From assembly GCA_963971535.1 (NCBI GenBank), contig OZ020585.1, positions 155,855,083-155,919,082 of the forward strand: 64,000 nt of DNA. Direction: 5' to 3'. Below are positions 53,371 through 64,000 of the stretch, piece after piece. The stretch's first letter is position 1, and every line of letters starts with the position of its first letter. This DNA is from Notolepis coatsorum (lineage: Eukaryota > Chordata > Actinopteri > Aulopiformes > Paralepididae). The notes under the pieces are model-generated. The model was given only the letters and a program-made list of their open reading frames with translations. It was not told the origin of the DNA and did not search any database. The translations under genes were made by a program, and so were the position numbers.

Positions 53371-54059
53371 CAAATTTCTGGGAGCCATATGCCGTCACCA
53401 GAAGAGCCATATATGGCTCGCGAGCCATAGGTTCCCGACCCCTGTTCTAGAATGATCTACGTATGATCTGATGATGACCGGATGGGCGGGGGATCGTTTA
53501 TAATTCCGTGGGCAGCGTTATCGCAGCGTTATATCATTCATCTAGTGTGGGTGATATGTTCATCATAACAGTTTATATGGAATACGATAAAAAATAACGC
53601 TGAATCTTACCGTATCCTCCTCGCGCCGTTGGGCGATGAGCGTGGAACAGTCATTTACCTATTATGGTATGTAGAAATATCGGGTCCATTTCCAGCTTGT
53701 ATAATAGTATATATGTCCAAATCATGTTGTTTATCGAGTTATTGGCAATCGATCGCTATGTATTGTGTCGAGATCGAGTCCCGGTAGCCAAACAGAGTGC
53801 CCGGAAGTAATACGGCCGACCAGCACAACCTCCATAGCACTTCCTGTTTGGCGATTGCGCCGATCGGCCACCAGATGGCGCTCCTGAACCGCCAGAGAGC
53901 TCAGTGGGTCCTCCTGGTGGATCTCAGGCCAGCGGAGGGGAAATATGAATCCGATCGCAGATTTTTGAAATATTGATATAAGGACGCTGTAAAGCGTCCT
54001 CCAGCAACTTGAGCATGGCCGGGAATTACGCTTTTAAGCGTTTTCCGGCAGTCAAAGTG
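52449..54059. mobile_element. TTAA-target (piggyBac-like) element with nested hAT
   Basis: Starts CACTATGGGTGCCGG and ends CCGGCAGTCAAAGTG with TTAA at 52445-52448 and 54060-54063. Removing the nested hAT MITE and its duplication leaves ~960 bp, close to the 948 bp of the inverted copy at 59121-60068. Both contain the GGCCACCAGATGGCGCT/AGCGCCATCTGGTGGCC block. Non-coding. Confidence 0.82.
52803..53444. mobile_element. hAT element with transposase C-terminal remnant
   Basis: 642 bp, CAGGGGTCAGGAACC..GTTCCCGACCCCTG, flanked by TTCTAGAA (52795-52802 and 53445-53452). On the minus strand it reads MFGSTYACGQSFSHMRNIKT then RSRLTDGSLNACM and YEPDYKAISKTMQ, the hAT C-terminal dimerisation domain. 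A poly-A run is at 53336-53363. Confidence 0.93.
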
Positions 54060-54539
54060 TTAAATGCCTCGCGTTAGCCATTTAGCCAATGTAGCATTTA
54101 TTTTTCAGCAAAGAAACTGCAATAAACAAAACGGATACATTCACTGTGTGTTCTGCCTCTCATTTGTTGATGAAACAAAACTAACATCAACACAATTGAC
54201 CACCAAGAGCGGAGTTTAGTCTCATCGTCGCCGATTTTGTTAGCTTACATGCTAACGCGATAGGGATATGCCATTATAACAGTATAGCATTGTGGCTAGC
54301 AGCTAACGTTAGCTCACGTTAGCCAGCCAGCACCAAACTGATGATATCAGCAGCTATCAGTAGCTAGATAACATTAGACAACGCCTCATGTATTAAACAA
54401 AGGTGAATAGATGACTGGGCCATTTCGTTTAATGCTTGTTAAGATTGAAAGAGGAGCTCTGAGCTAACAGGGTCTGGTAGCTAACGTTAGCTCACGTTAG
54501 CCAGCTGCTCATGCAATCGTTAATGCTAGCAGAATGAAT

Positions 54540-54620
54540 GGATGTAAACTTTATTTAACAGATTGCAGAATGGGTACAATACAATACGGCTCAATACAAA
54601 CAATTGTTAAGGGAATGCAG
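54540..54620 (-). mobile_element. LINE family A 3' end, diverged
   Basis: GATTGCAGAATGGGTACAAT and ACAATTGTTAAGGGAATGCAGAC identify it. The matching inverted copy is at 56490-56570, so the LINE insertion may predate the amplification of the host element. Confidence 0.7.
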
Positions 54621-54960
54621 ACTGTTGTAGCTTGGACTAGGCTCCTTATAACAATAACTTGACAACACATGGTAGCTGCAGCTATTTGGGACAGCTCTGT
54701 CGTCACCGGACGTTGGTGAGGGCACGCAGATGTCGGTATCTACTGCGCATGGGCGTTGAGCAACAACGGCTCCGCGCAGATTACATGACACGTTGTCGGC
54801 GAGTTTTGGCGAGTATCCAAAACGGAAACACAATTTCAGCGTTGTCAGTAGGGCAACGCGTTATCCTGCCAAAACGGCATTTCTATTTAACTAGGACAGC
54901 AAACGTAATTATTCAGCAACAAAACAAAAAAAAACTGTGTAACCATGGCCTTAGTGTTCT

Positions 54961-55168
54961 AGAAAACAGACTGATTTACAATATTTAAATGATCAAAATC
55001 TTCTTCAAAACATTTTCAGATAAAAAAAAATATGACACATCATTTGAAAACTTACATTCTGTACTTTCGCAATCTGGAATAATCTGGAAAATGAAAATCT
55101 ATACATGTGGCACAAATCGCTGTGCACAGACACAAATAGCTGTGCTCTGGTCCGCTGTGGCCAGTATA

Positions 55169-55231
<63 letters not shown>

Positions 55232-55840
55232 TGTGTGTCGGTGGCTGTTAATTTCCTATAGTGCTGAAATGTGTGCGTTTGACTCCATCCAAATCTGTGT
55301 GTGCTGTAGCTGTACTGTAGTTGCCTAATCAATGCTATTGGGTATGTGCCTGCTGTAGTTGTCATAACCACTCTGATTGATCTGGTGATACATTATTGAC
55401 TTGTATTGTGTCTTTGGAGTAAAGCTGTGAGTGTCTCTCCCGTCCTCTCACCAGCCACCACTGACACACACATTGGGGGATGTTTTAAAAATATAATTTA
55501 AATTATAATATAATAATTTGTGCTTCACCAAAAAATTTGGTCAGCAGCCACCACTGTAAACCAGACCTATCCTTTGTTTTCAGGTGATGTCACAAAAATG
55601 TCCTCTTCACGCCATTTTGCAGCACACATTTTCTGTCCCTCCTAGTAAGCATTCCAATTAACTTAACTTTAGGACACAAAATAGTGCAGCTGAAAGCAAC
55701 CCGTATTCTGATTTACAATGGGTTATGAAAGCTCTATGTGACAAACTCTTCAATGATATGTGTAACTATACCCCACATTTACAGTAGATGGTCAAAAAGA
55801 GCCCTGATGGGGGTTTTAAAGACACCCTCCACACATGTTT
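54961..55840. other. Non-coding with a (GT)n microsatellite
   Basis: (GT)n with minor interruptions at 55172-55234. Otherwise unclassified and no gene is recognised. Confidence 0.5.
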
Positions 55841-56561
55841 TTAAAGGAGACATGCATTGCTATTCCTAGCACTATTTGGGCAACTTTACACAATTCCTGT
55901 GAGTCTATTGAACACATCTGTAAGGTTTTATTCAAAAAAATTCATTGTTTTATATTTCTAATCAAGTACTCAAAAGGCACATTTGTCTCACTTTGGATTT
56001 CAGGCTGTGTTGGCCTGGCTCCGCCCATAAGCACAGTCATCCACACAGTCCGCGAGTCTGGGACTGGCACAGAGAGAGATAGAGAGAGACTGAGGGGCTG
56101 TCTACACGAACGCTGGGTTTAATGTAACCGTGATTGTATGTGCGCAGTTGCACTGTTCGCCCACACACAACCGGGATTTTGCTACACTGCAACCGCGGTC
56201 TTTGAAAACCGGAGTCCAGGGTGAAGTTTTGCGCACATCCCGGTTGCAGTGGTTGCATGTGGGCATAGAAACCGAGGTTACTTCCAGTGTTTACAGCAGA
56301 GCTGTCCCAAGTAGCGTTATATGAAAATGATTGTAACAAACTTTTTTTCAAAACGTATCGTCTGTGTTGAAGAGTGTTGTGATCGACTGATGTTGTCGCA
56401 TTCCTGACCTGACCAGAGTAAACCTGGAGCTGCGGCTAAACTAAACTCATGTGTTGTCAAGTTATTGTTATAAGGAACCCAGTCCAGACTGCATCCCCTT
56501 AACAATTGTTTGTATTGAGCCGTATTGTATTGTACCCATTCTGCAATGTGTTAAATAACGT

Positions 56562-57452
56562 TTGCATCCATTCATTCTCTGTATTTACTGTAATGACCTA
56601 TCTTGGGCTACCAAATGTGCTACAACAGTTCTTTATGCAGATGATTCAACATTGTATTACGCTGCACTATCATGCAATGTACTTAATGAAGTTTTGAGTA
56701 GAGAACTTAAAGTTGTGCATGACTGGGTAGTATGTAATAGACTTGTCCTTAATATCTCCAAGACTAAATGTATTGTGCTGGGAACAAGGCACAGGTTATC
56801 TACAAATCCAAAGCTTCATTTAAACTTGTGTAATTCAGCAGTTCAACAAGTTGAAAGTACTAAACTCCTTGGAGTGATGCTGGATTGCACTCTGTCTTGG
56901 TCTCAGCATATTAATTATATTGTTTTAAAAATGGGAAGAGCAATTGGTATTTCCAGGAAATGTGCTTCTTTTGTTGCCCGTCCCCTTTTATGTCAGATAG
57001 TGCAAAGTTTAGTTTTATGTCATCTTGACTATTGCTCTGCGATGTGGTCATCTGCTGCCAGTGGTGACCTCAGGAAGCTCCAGGTGGTCCAGAACAGGGC
57101 AGCACGGTTGGTACTGGGCTGCTCACTAAGGTCTAATGTGAGCCGTATGCATGCCCACCTCTCTTGGCTTAATGTTGAAAATAGATTGTCTTTTAATATA
57201 CTTGTGCTGTTGAAGTTTGTCATGAGCAGTAAAACTCCTGTTTTTATACATAATCAGATTGTTTTTAGTAATACTGTGCACGAGCATTACACTAGAGGTT
57301 CCAGTAGTGGGCAGCTTGAATTGCCAGGTCCTAGAACCAGCGCTTTGGGGAGATCTTTTATTTTTAGAGCATTAACTCTTTGGAATGGCCTGCCTCGGAA
57401 CCTCTGCTGCATTTACAGTAGATTCACTTTTAAAAAGAATCTTAAACTGTAA
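56562..57452 (+). pseudogene. LINE family B reverse transcriptase, C-terminal 300 codons
   Basis: An uninterrupted frame of 296 codons. It starts just before the catalytic box (VLYADDSTLYYAALS, both aspartates present) and continues through LNISKTKCIVLGTRH, STKLLGVMLDCTLSWSQHI, LCHLDYCSAMWSSA and VVQNRAARLVLG. It ends RALTLWNGLPRNL.. TFKKNLKL. These are blocks of CR1/L2/Rex1-like LINEs. The N-terminal endonuclease and the first reverse-transcriptase boxes are missing through 5' truncation. The open frame indicates a young copy. The true LINE sequence starts near 56577, so the first few codons are host sequence. Confidence 0.88.
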
Positions 57453-57665
57453 AGTAATTTTTTGTTTTTGTTTTACACTAATGTAATTTTAGCTATCTTA
57501 ATTGTTACAGTAGGTTCATTATGCATTGTGTGTACTGACTTTTAATAATTTTGTTGTTGCAATAGTGATTGTTTTTGTATGTTTTTTTGTGTGTGGACCC
57601 CAGGAAGACTAGCTGGTTGCTATCGCACCAGCTAATGGGGATCCCTAATAAAATAAAATAAAATA
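57453..57665 (+). mobile_element. LINE family B 3' UTR and (AAAAT)n tail
   Basis: GTGGACCCCAGGAAGACTAG..CAGCTAATGGGGATCCC then AATAAAATAAAATAAAA. Provides the reference tail for the smaller fragments near 9.4, 32.9 and 39.05 kb. Confidence 0.85.
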
Positions 57666-58307
57666 AAATCTACTAGCGTTAACGTTACCACATTATTACG
57701 TTAGCATGTAAGCTAACAAAATCACTGATCTTTTTGTGAGACTCTGCCTCAAATGAGGCAGAACACACAGTGAATGTATCCTTTTTTGTTTATTGCACGT
57801 TGTTCTAGCTGCAAACTGTAGAATTGTTTGGCTGTGAGCAAGGAGGGATGTAATTGTTCCAGCTTCAGGTCAGTTTCCGGTATTAACCCTAAACCCTTCT
57901 GGTTGGTTGAAATGGCCTTCATGTTTGAACTACATCGCCACCTACTGCTTTGGCATTGTACTACATGTATATGACGTCACTCTGTGCGAGGTTTAAACCA
58001 GTCGTGTGGACAGAGTTAAATTTTTTTGAATAAAAAAATAAACGGTGTCAAAAATACCCGTGATCGTGTGGAGTGGGCCTGAGGGGGATACTAATTAATT
58101 TCGCCGCAGGGGGGCATAATCCCACGGGACAATGCATTGGTAACTTGTTTCAAATGACAATATATACCTCTGTGATTATTATTGTACGGATCGGAATACG
58201 GGCGTGCACGTGGGAGCATGCGCAAAGATATTACAGTGATATGCTGGTGCTCCCGACTGCCTGCGAGGGAGAGAGGGAGAGGGACACACAGATGCACGGA
58301 GCACTTA

Positions 58308-58449
58308 CACACAACCTGTGTAAACGCTCCGTGTGTGTGTTTGAGAGAAGACGGGTCCCTCTCTCTCTCTCTCCAGGGAGGGAGAGAGATGGAGAGAGGG
58401 ACCCGTCTTCTCTCAAACACACACACGGAGCGTTTACACAGGTTGTGTG
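58308..58449. repeat. Large palindrome with ~58-bp arms
   Basis: CACACAACCTGTGTAAACGC.. (58308 on) is the perfect reverse complement of ..GCGTTTACACAGGTTGTGTG (ending 58449) over about 58 bp, around a ~25-bp purine/pyrimidine spacer. Further upstream copies of GGAGCACTTACAC hint at an older third repeat. Confidence 0.92.
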
Positions 58450-59120
58450 CCTCGCAGTCAAAACCTGTCTGAGGAAGTGTCGGGTTACACTATGCGCCAG
58501 GGTTAGAAATTAATATTTCTTTTCCAGGGCTTTTTTTGTCCCCCTTAATTGATTCGGGGGCTTTTTTTGTATTTCGGGGGCACAGAATTGTTATGATGAA
58601 AATTAACATAAAGATTATAAAACATTGTCGACACTTTTTTTACAGTCTTCGTCCCCATGTTTGATAACGTAATGTTAATGTCTCCATATATAGGGCTGTA
58701 CGCTAACCTTTTTCACATGTGCTCCTAAATAAAATTTAAATAAATAAAATCTAAATAGAAATTTAGGAGCACACAAAGAAATTTAGGAGCACAGTGAAAA
58801 TTGTTCAAGTAACACAGTTTATTAACAAACTATTTATTACATGCATATTATACTGTGCGTGTGCATACTAAGGGATAAACATCTGTGCAAATAGCACATA
58901 CCACCAAAATCACAAATTGGCCCATGCCTACTAGACGCAAAGGATATCGGTTGTCAAGCTGGTTTTGTATGTTGTAGTGTTGTCACGATACCAACATTTT
59001 GACTTTGATACAGATAGGAAAGGCAATGGAATATATTATTAGATGACAGAACATGGAAAATTCTTTATACAATTATTTAATTAATTATAATTGAAACGTT
59101 ATTGAATAATAGTTAATTAA

Positions 59121-60068
59121 CACTTTAATCGCCGGAAACGCCGTATCTCGTCATTCCCCGCCATGCTCATTCTGCCGAAGACGCCGTAACACGTCTTTGA
59201 TATCAATATTTCAAAAATCTGATCGAAATCATATTTCTCCCCCGGGGACCTGAGATATACTGCTTGAGCTCCACTCAACTCTCTAACGGTTCAAGAGCGC
59301 CATCTGGTGGCCGATCGGCAGATCGCCCAACAGGAAGTCATGTGGATGAAGTGGTGCTCACCCATATTTCGTCCGGGCACTCGCTATCATTAGCAGGACT
59401 CCATCTTGACACAATGGATGTCGATCGGTTGCAAATAACTCGACAAACAACATGATTTGGACGTATATACTATTATACAACCTGGAAATGGATCGGGTAT
59501 TTCTACATCCCATAATATGAATATCTCTGCTCCACGCTCATCGCCCAACGGCGCGAGGAAGATACGGTAAGATCCAGCGAAATTTTCCAACGTGTTCTTT
59601 ACTAACTGCTCTGATGATCATATCACCCACACTAGATGAATGATATAACGTTGCCCACGGAATTATAAACGACCCCCCGCCCATCCGGTCAACATCAGAT
59701 CATACGTAGTAACTCCTAGAAGCACATCCAGTTGACATTTTTTATCTCGCACAGATTCCTACCAAACTGTATTTGATCATCAATATAATGCATTTAGGGC
59801 TATAAATCAAGTTCTGGAGAAAGCTGCAGAAAACGATAAAAACATACTTATACTTTAGACCGTATTTTAGTATGAATATGTGAATGAAAAAGTATAACGT
59901 TGCTACACCCTGAACAATAGATATAAGACATTGAATGGGCCATAATAATGTCAATTTAGCAATACAATTTAAAAAGTTATAGCCCTGCAAAGAAGGGGAA
60001 CTTCTCCATAGACAAATAGAGATGGCGAGGGATGGTAAATTATGAATTTAACCATGGCGATCAAAGTG
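59121..60068. mobile_element. TTAA-target (piggyBac-like) element
   Basis: CACTTTAATCGCCGG..CATGGCGATCAAAGTG with TTAA on both sides (59117-59120, 60069-60072). 948 bp, inverted relative to and clearly homologous with 52449-54059. The long minus-strand frame near 59742-59990 is mirrored by 52500-52770, which could reflect shared ancestry or decayed coding, but no transposase motif is seen. Confidence 0.88.
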
Positions 60069-60452
60069 TTAATAGTTAATACAATTATTCTGTTACAGCT
60101 ACAACCGAGCTATAATTTATACTATAGCTACTGTCCATCAATGTCTTCCTTTTGAATGAAATAGGTTCAGGAGAGAGAGATGTAGAGAGGGAGAGAGAGC
60201 GAGACACACACACAGATAGACACAGATATTCTCAGCCTCCCTTTCCTTTGAGCGTTCCCAGTGATGGCTTACTATGTGCGTGTGTGTGTGTATGTGCGTG
60301 TGCAAACGGGAACGGGACACACATCTGTGCAATAGCACACACCACCAAAGTCACTGGCTGGCCCACAGTGTGCGTGTGCTAACTTCGCTAACGCTATCCG
60401 CCTCAGTAACATTAGCTGCCTCGCCGGATTCCTCTTTCTCCTAGTCTCTCTT

Positions 60453-60685
60453 TTTTTTTTTTACTTTGACCAGTCAGCTGGTTCTTTTCGCATTTATCGC
60501 TTTTTCTTGGTCAAGTATGACCGACAGACACAGGTTGAATGGGGGTATAGATGGGGGGAAAGACACTCTGAGAAAGTACGGCTTGTCCGGGAGTCGAACT
60601 CGCTACCCCAGATCCGTGACGCGCACGGTTGTCCCCGACGCCGAAATAGCGTTCGAGGTACGCGGTGAGCTACTGGAGCTCCCCC
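60453..60685 (-). mobile_element. tRNA-derived SINE, family 3
   Basis: Minus-strand copy of 51399-51648 with poly-T at 60453 and the A- and B-box regions near 60600-60685. Perfect 16-bp duplication TCTCCTAGTCTCTCTT (60437-60452 and 60686-60701). Confidence 0.92.
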
Positions 60686-61471
60686 TCTCCTAGTCTCTCT
60701 TATGCTCAAAATTAAAATGAATGGGCTTCATGGCTGGCTGAATTTTTTGCGTTGTCTGATTCTGAATGTATAACTTGCCTATGGTACCGTGACTTTATTT
60801 TCCAGCGCATACTGTGTTTGTGTTTTCATTTCCTTTCTCTCGCATGAAACCAGCCGCGTCACCGCAGGAAACTCTACTGTGATTGGACGTTTATGCGCCT
60901 TGTGGAATGTGGGACTTGTAGTTTCTGAACTATTAACAGCGGAGCTGTTTGTAATCTTCACTCGCACACTGCAAGTAAATGATTTTTCCGGTTCGCACAC
61001 ACATATTATTAGGGGCAAATACGAGTGAAATGCTCACACTGTAGAGCATATATATAATTATATATATAATTAGTAAACTGTAAGGGGCTTTTCTTGCCCC
61101 CCTTAACTGATTTTCGAGGGCATTTGGTCAATTTTCGAGGGCATTTTGCCCCAAGCCCCCGTTAATTTCGAACCCTGCTATGCGCTCTCTGCCTCGCTCT
61201 GTTTGAGGAAGTGAAGATATTTCCACTCACTCTGCTGTCGCTGTCAACCATAGAGGGGCCGTTAGTTATGCAAATCAGTGCTATATTCACATCAGCAAAA
61301 CTGTCAAATCAGACCAGCTTAGTTGAGTGAGGGAGGATCTCGTGAACTCGAGAATAGAATGATGAGTCAATATGATAATTAACGACACAGACCACATTGA
61401 TATAATCCCCAATTGCTAGGAAAACATGCTAATCACTGGAAAAGGCTATTTATAATGCATGTCCCCTTTAA

Positions 61472-63739
61472 CACTTTCAGTGCCCACCATCCACTTCAAT
61501 GTTAGCGTTAATATCGCCTAATCTATGTTTTAAATTATGGCTATGTGTCTAATCTGCCCGTCGCTTATCAATGACTCATTTTCCAGTCAACATTGTCGAA
61601 GCGGATTGTTATTTTATCGGTTCATTTCCGTTTTATAGCATTTTGAAAAGCCCTCGTTTTCAAGGAAAATAAAAGGATTCCGTGATAAACGCCCTGTACT
61701 GGAATATTCTAGAACGTTGTTGTAACTGAGGGGTACAATTCCCTGACTGTATTGATAAGTATGGTATCATTAAACCACTACCGCTTTATGTACTTTAACT
61801 ACTGGCCATACAGTACACGATATCTAAATATGATGAACACTTTCCCACAATGAAATCGGGTCCACACAAAGGTAATAATCAAATATTTAATATATAGCAA
61901 AAGGTACATATAATAGTTACTATTACATTTATGATTTGAATGCACTTGTAAGGCAAATGAGTACTCGTAGGCAAATCAACACTGAATGTCCAATCTCTGG
62001 TTACGCAGGAAGCAAGTATACAACCTGGCTCTTAGGGAATTATAACGATGGCACACTTAATGATTATAGCTGGATATACTGTAGGGGTCCTCCCGGTTGT
62101 AAGCCGGTAGGGGGGGTAGGAGAGCCGTCGGCAGTATCCCGTCTGGTCAACGATGTCTAGGGAGACTTCAAGTACAGAAGACAGTGCAGTAGAATCTTGA
62201 TCCACAGATGAATACACCTTGGCTCTCTTGTAGGCTGTAGCTGTAGCTGTAGCTGTAGGTCCACAATGAAGAAGACGCGAGGCGACCTCAGTCTGGTCTG
62301 AGCGCCGTCTCACCTTGGCTCCTTTCGGGGTAAATCCAACACTCACCGGTGTTGGCGATTATCCGCTCCACAAATCAAAGTACCAAAGCAAATATATATT
62401 CCATGCCGCATAGGGCTCAGCAGTCGTCGGGTAGGTAATCCAATGTACAGGTCCACTCGGTCCTCGCCTAGAACTCCTCGGATGAAAGCACCACGTGTGG
62501 TCTGCCCAACCTGGTTAAGACTCTAGATAACACGAGGAAGCGACGGGGATGCTGCTCACTTTAGAACTCTAACCGCACGATGCACCATACATAATAGACT
62601 ATTATTACTTAATAGAAATACGGTGCCAAACTCTGACAATTCAGCTATTAATTCGCACAAGGTCTCAATGCTATTCTAAGGCCAAACAGGCCATACTACA
62701 CCGCACGCGGTATTGTGGGGTGAGGCTTCACGTTCTGTTACTTAGTTGGGTAGAAGGGTAAAGGACTAAGGGATAAGAGGACTTCTACATTTACTTGCGC
62801 CATATTTATATGCACGGTGAACAAATAGTGCCACTCTCTTTTCGGTAGCCTTATTCCTGCGCAGAGCCGGGGCTAGTAGAGACATGTCTCGTCGGTACCA
62901 TTGAACTTGGCTCCAAGGGGCTTGTCCCCTGGCGCCAGGTCCTTGTCCAATAAGAGAATGAACTATTATGGGCTATAGTAGGCTAAAGGGATATTCCGTG
63001 TATATGTACAAGGAATATACAAGGGATATCAAACGATATACAAATACTATTCAATATATATCCATAAATAAATATATATATTCGGTTTAATCTGATCCTT
63101 CACAACAGTTGTAATTTTTCTGCCTATTTATGAATCGTTTTCAAATAAACGCTAGATTATCGATAGTATATGTGTACGTTTGCACGCTGGGGCCGCAAGC
63201 TGAAAATCGATTATCTTAGTTCCTGATCGCTCGCACAGCCACACACACACATAGGGGAAAAGCTTATATCTCCGTGAAAACAGGTCCGATTATCCTAAGA
63301 CTGGTAAAATAGATTCCTTACCCGAGATCAGATGGTATCCAAAAAGATTATTCCAATTCCTGATCGCCATTCCAAAAATCGATCCTTTTATTGATCCAAC
63401 GCTACATACTGTAAACACATATTAGACGCTGTTCTGATGGTCCACAATGACTGGGATCATCTCCGGTTACATGCGTGAGAAGTCAAATGTGGATTCTGGA
63501 TTTTTTTTTTCTCATCCATTTTCATTGAGTCCATTCCAAAAGGGTGCATTACTATCTGGGAGACGATAGGGGGCGCTTTTTCACATCTGAGCTCCTGGTG
63601 GGGCTGGTTTCCCAACGGTAGACTCGGTTGATGAAATATGAATTCAGATAGCTAATAAAAAAGTCACGCTAATTGTCGTGCTGGGCATTCAGGGGGCGGG
63701 CTGATAACACGTGTTATGTTGTGGCTGGCATCCAAAGTG
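61472..63739. mobile_element. TTAA-target element containing a solo LTR
   Basis: CACTTTCAGTGCCC at the left and GCTGGCATCCAAAGTG at the right, with TTAA at 61468-61471 and 63740-63743. Subtracting the LTR-like insertion leaves ~880 bp, close to the family size of ~950 bp. Confidence 0.65.
61721..63107. mobile_element. Probable solo LTR
   Basis: 1387 bp beginning TGTAACTGAGGGGTAC and ending CCTTCACAACA, flanked by 5-bp GTTGT (61716-61720 and 63108-63112). TG..CA ends and a 5-bp duplication are the hallmarks of a solo LTR. No internal ORF of note. It is unrelated by eye to the LTR at 12025. Strand unknown. Confidence 0.7.
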
Positions 63740-63793
63740 TTAACACATTTATGGCCAACCACGTATATATACGTGATTCGGCGTCATGCTTAA

Positions 63794-64000
63794 CACTTTC
63801 TCCGCCAGAAACGTCATACAGCGGGTTTCAAGTTCATGCGAATTCTGCCAGATCACGGCGTACGACGTTATTCTGATCATATTTCATATTTTCACCATGG
63901 TATTCATATTTCACTCACGGAGCCTTGTCAGATGCTGTCTGAGCCGGAACAACTCTGCAACGCTTCAATACTGCCACCTGGTGGCTGATCGGCGAGTTGC
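63794..64000. mobile_element. TTAA-target element running off the window
   Basis: TTAA (63790-63793) then CACTTTCTCCGCCAG. Near the window end, CTGCCACCTGGTGGCTGATC matches the conserved block of the 52.4 and 59.1 kb copies. A short sequence 63744-63789 separates it from the previous element. Confidence 0.7.

Larger units (their letters stand above)
52207..54960. mobile_element. DNA-element copy, host of nested insertions (orientation 1)
   Basis: Left part TAGGCTGCGGTTACACACAG + GGGTATTTTCG. The sequence at 52331-52400 (AAAGCAGTAGGTGGC.., ACATGAAGGC) and 54120-54660 reappears in reverse complement at 57680-57965 and 56398-56560. A TTAA-target element (52449-54059) and a LINE family A tail (54540-54620) are part of or inserted in it. 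The right end is not resolved. Confidence 0.45.
56092..58080. mobile_element. DNA-element copy, orientation 2, with nested LINE
   Basis: Ends GGGGCTGTCTACACGAAC and GATCGTGTGGAGTGGGCCTG are imperfect inverted repeats. Inside, 56398-56560 and 57680-57965 match 54660-54540 and 52400-52331 in reverse complement, so this is a relative of 52207-54960. A LINE family B copy occupies 56577-57665. No clear target duplication. Confidence 0.5.
58498..61177. mobile_element. hAT-type element with two nested insertions
   Basis: CAGGGTTAGAAATTAAT..GTTAATTTCGAACCCTG flanked by perfect CTATGCGC (58490-58497 and 61178-61185). Subterminal GGGGGCTTTTTTTG and GGGGCTTTTCTTGCCCCC words occur at each end. Total 2680 bp includes a TTAA-target element (59121-60068) and a SINE (60453-60685). 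No transposase is recognised in the remainder. Confidence 0.88.
55845..61467. mobile_element. TTAA-target element split by multiple insertions
   Basis: Ends AGGAGACATGCATTG and CAATG-like TAATGCATGTCCCCT, with TTAA at 55841-55844 and 61468-61471. The host sequence present is about 55845-56091 and 61186-61467. The left part is similar to 50952-51100. The intervening ~5 kb are later insertions. The right TTAA is also the left TTAA of the next element. Confidence 0.6.

Noticed and set aside
46389-64000. Upstream pofut2 exons
   Set aside because: I scanned the minus strand for the expected conserved blocks upstream of TRRSMVFA and found none. This was by eye and is not exhaustive; a spliced alignment would settle it.

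Overview
This window looks like repeat-saturated euchromatin of a teleost fish. The evidence is the set of transposon families (CR1/L2-type LINEs with short tandem 3' tails, several tRNA-derived SINEs, hAT, TTAA-target and PIF-Harbinger elements with intact target-site duplications), long micro- and minisatellites, and a spliced vertebrate gene. The species cannot be named from the sequence.

The only host gene found is on the minus strand. Four exons encode the C-terminal half of protein O-fucosyltransferase 2 (pofut2): 46388-46263, 44420-44240, 41404-41281, and the terminal exon 30972-30819 with its stop codon. All four have consensus splice sites and matching phases. The introns are about 1.8, 2.8 and 10.3 kb and are filled with transposons, a (GAA)44 tract and a 31-bp minisatellite. 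A second minisatellite starts about 14 bases after the stop codon. Upstream exons were not recognised between 46.4 and 64 kb.

Layout. 1-4.3 kb: copies of one LINE family (family A) in both orientations, with a 147-bp tandem unit derived from its 3' UTR. 4.3-12 kb: decayed DNA transposons, LINE pieces (one internally deleted, one with a YADD-to-YAND change), a hAT MITE and a SINE. 12.0-23.2 kb: a complete 11.2-kb LTR element with 4-bp target duplications and nearly identical LTRs. It has a primer-binding site, a probable 4.46-kb leader intron holding promoter-like motifs and a 760-bp pyrimidine tract, and a gag-like gene broken near its zinc knuckles. No recognisable pol or env is present, so it is probably non-autonomous. 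23.2-27.5 kb: LINE pieces, a fold-back insertion, and a SINE split by a terminal-inverted-repeat element. 27.5-30.8 kb: mostly non-coding sequence downstream of pofut2, then the minisatellite. 31-46.4 kb: pofut2 introns. 46.4-64 kb: nested DNA transposons, including two neighbours that share a single TTAA, a 61-kb-region solo LTR and a 58-bp-arm palindrome.

Except for pofut2, nearly all coding potential is remnant reverse transcriptase, transposase or gag. Boundaries backed by target duplications are base-accurate by eye. Family names are assigned from memory of conserved motifs, not from database searches.
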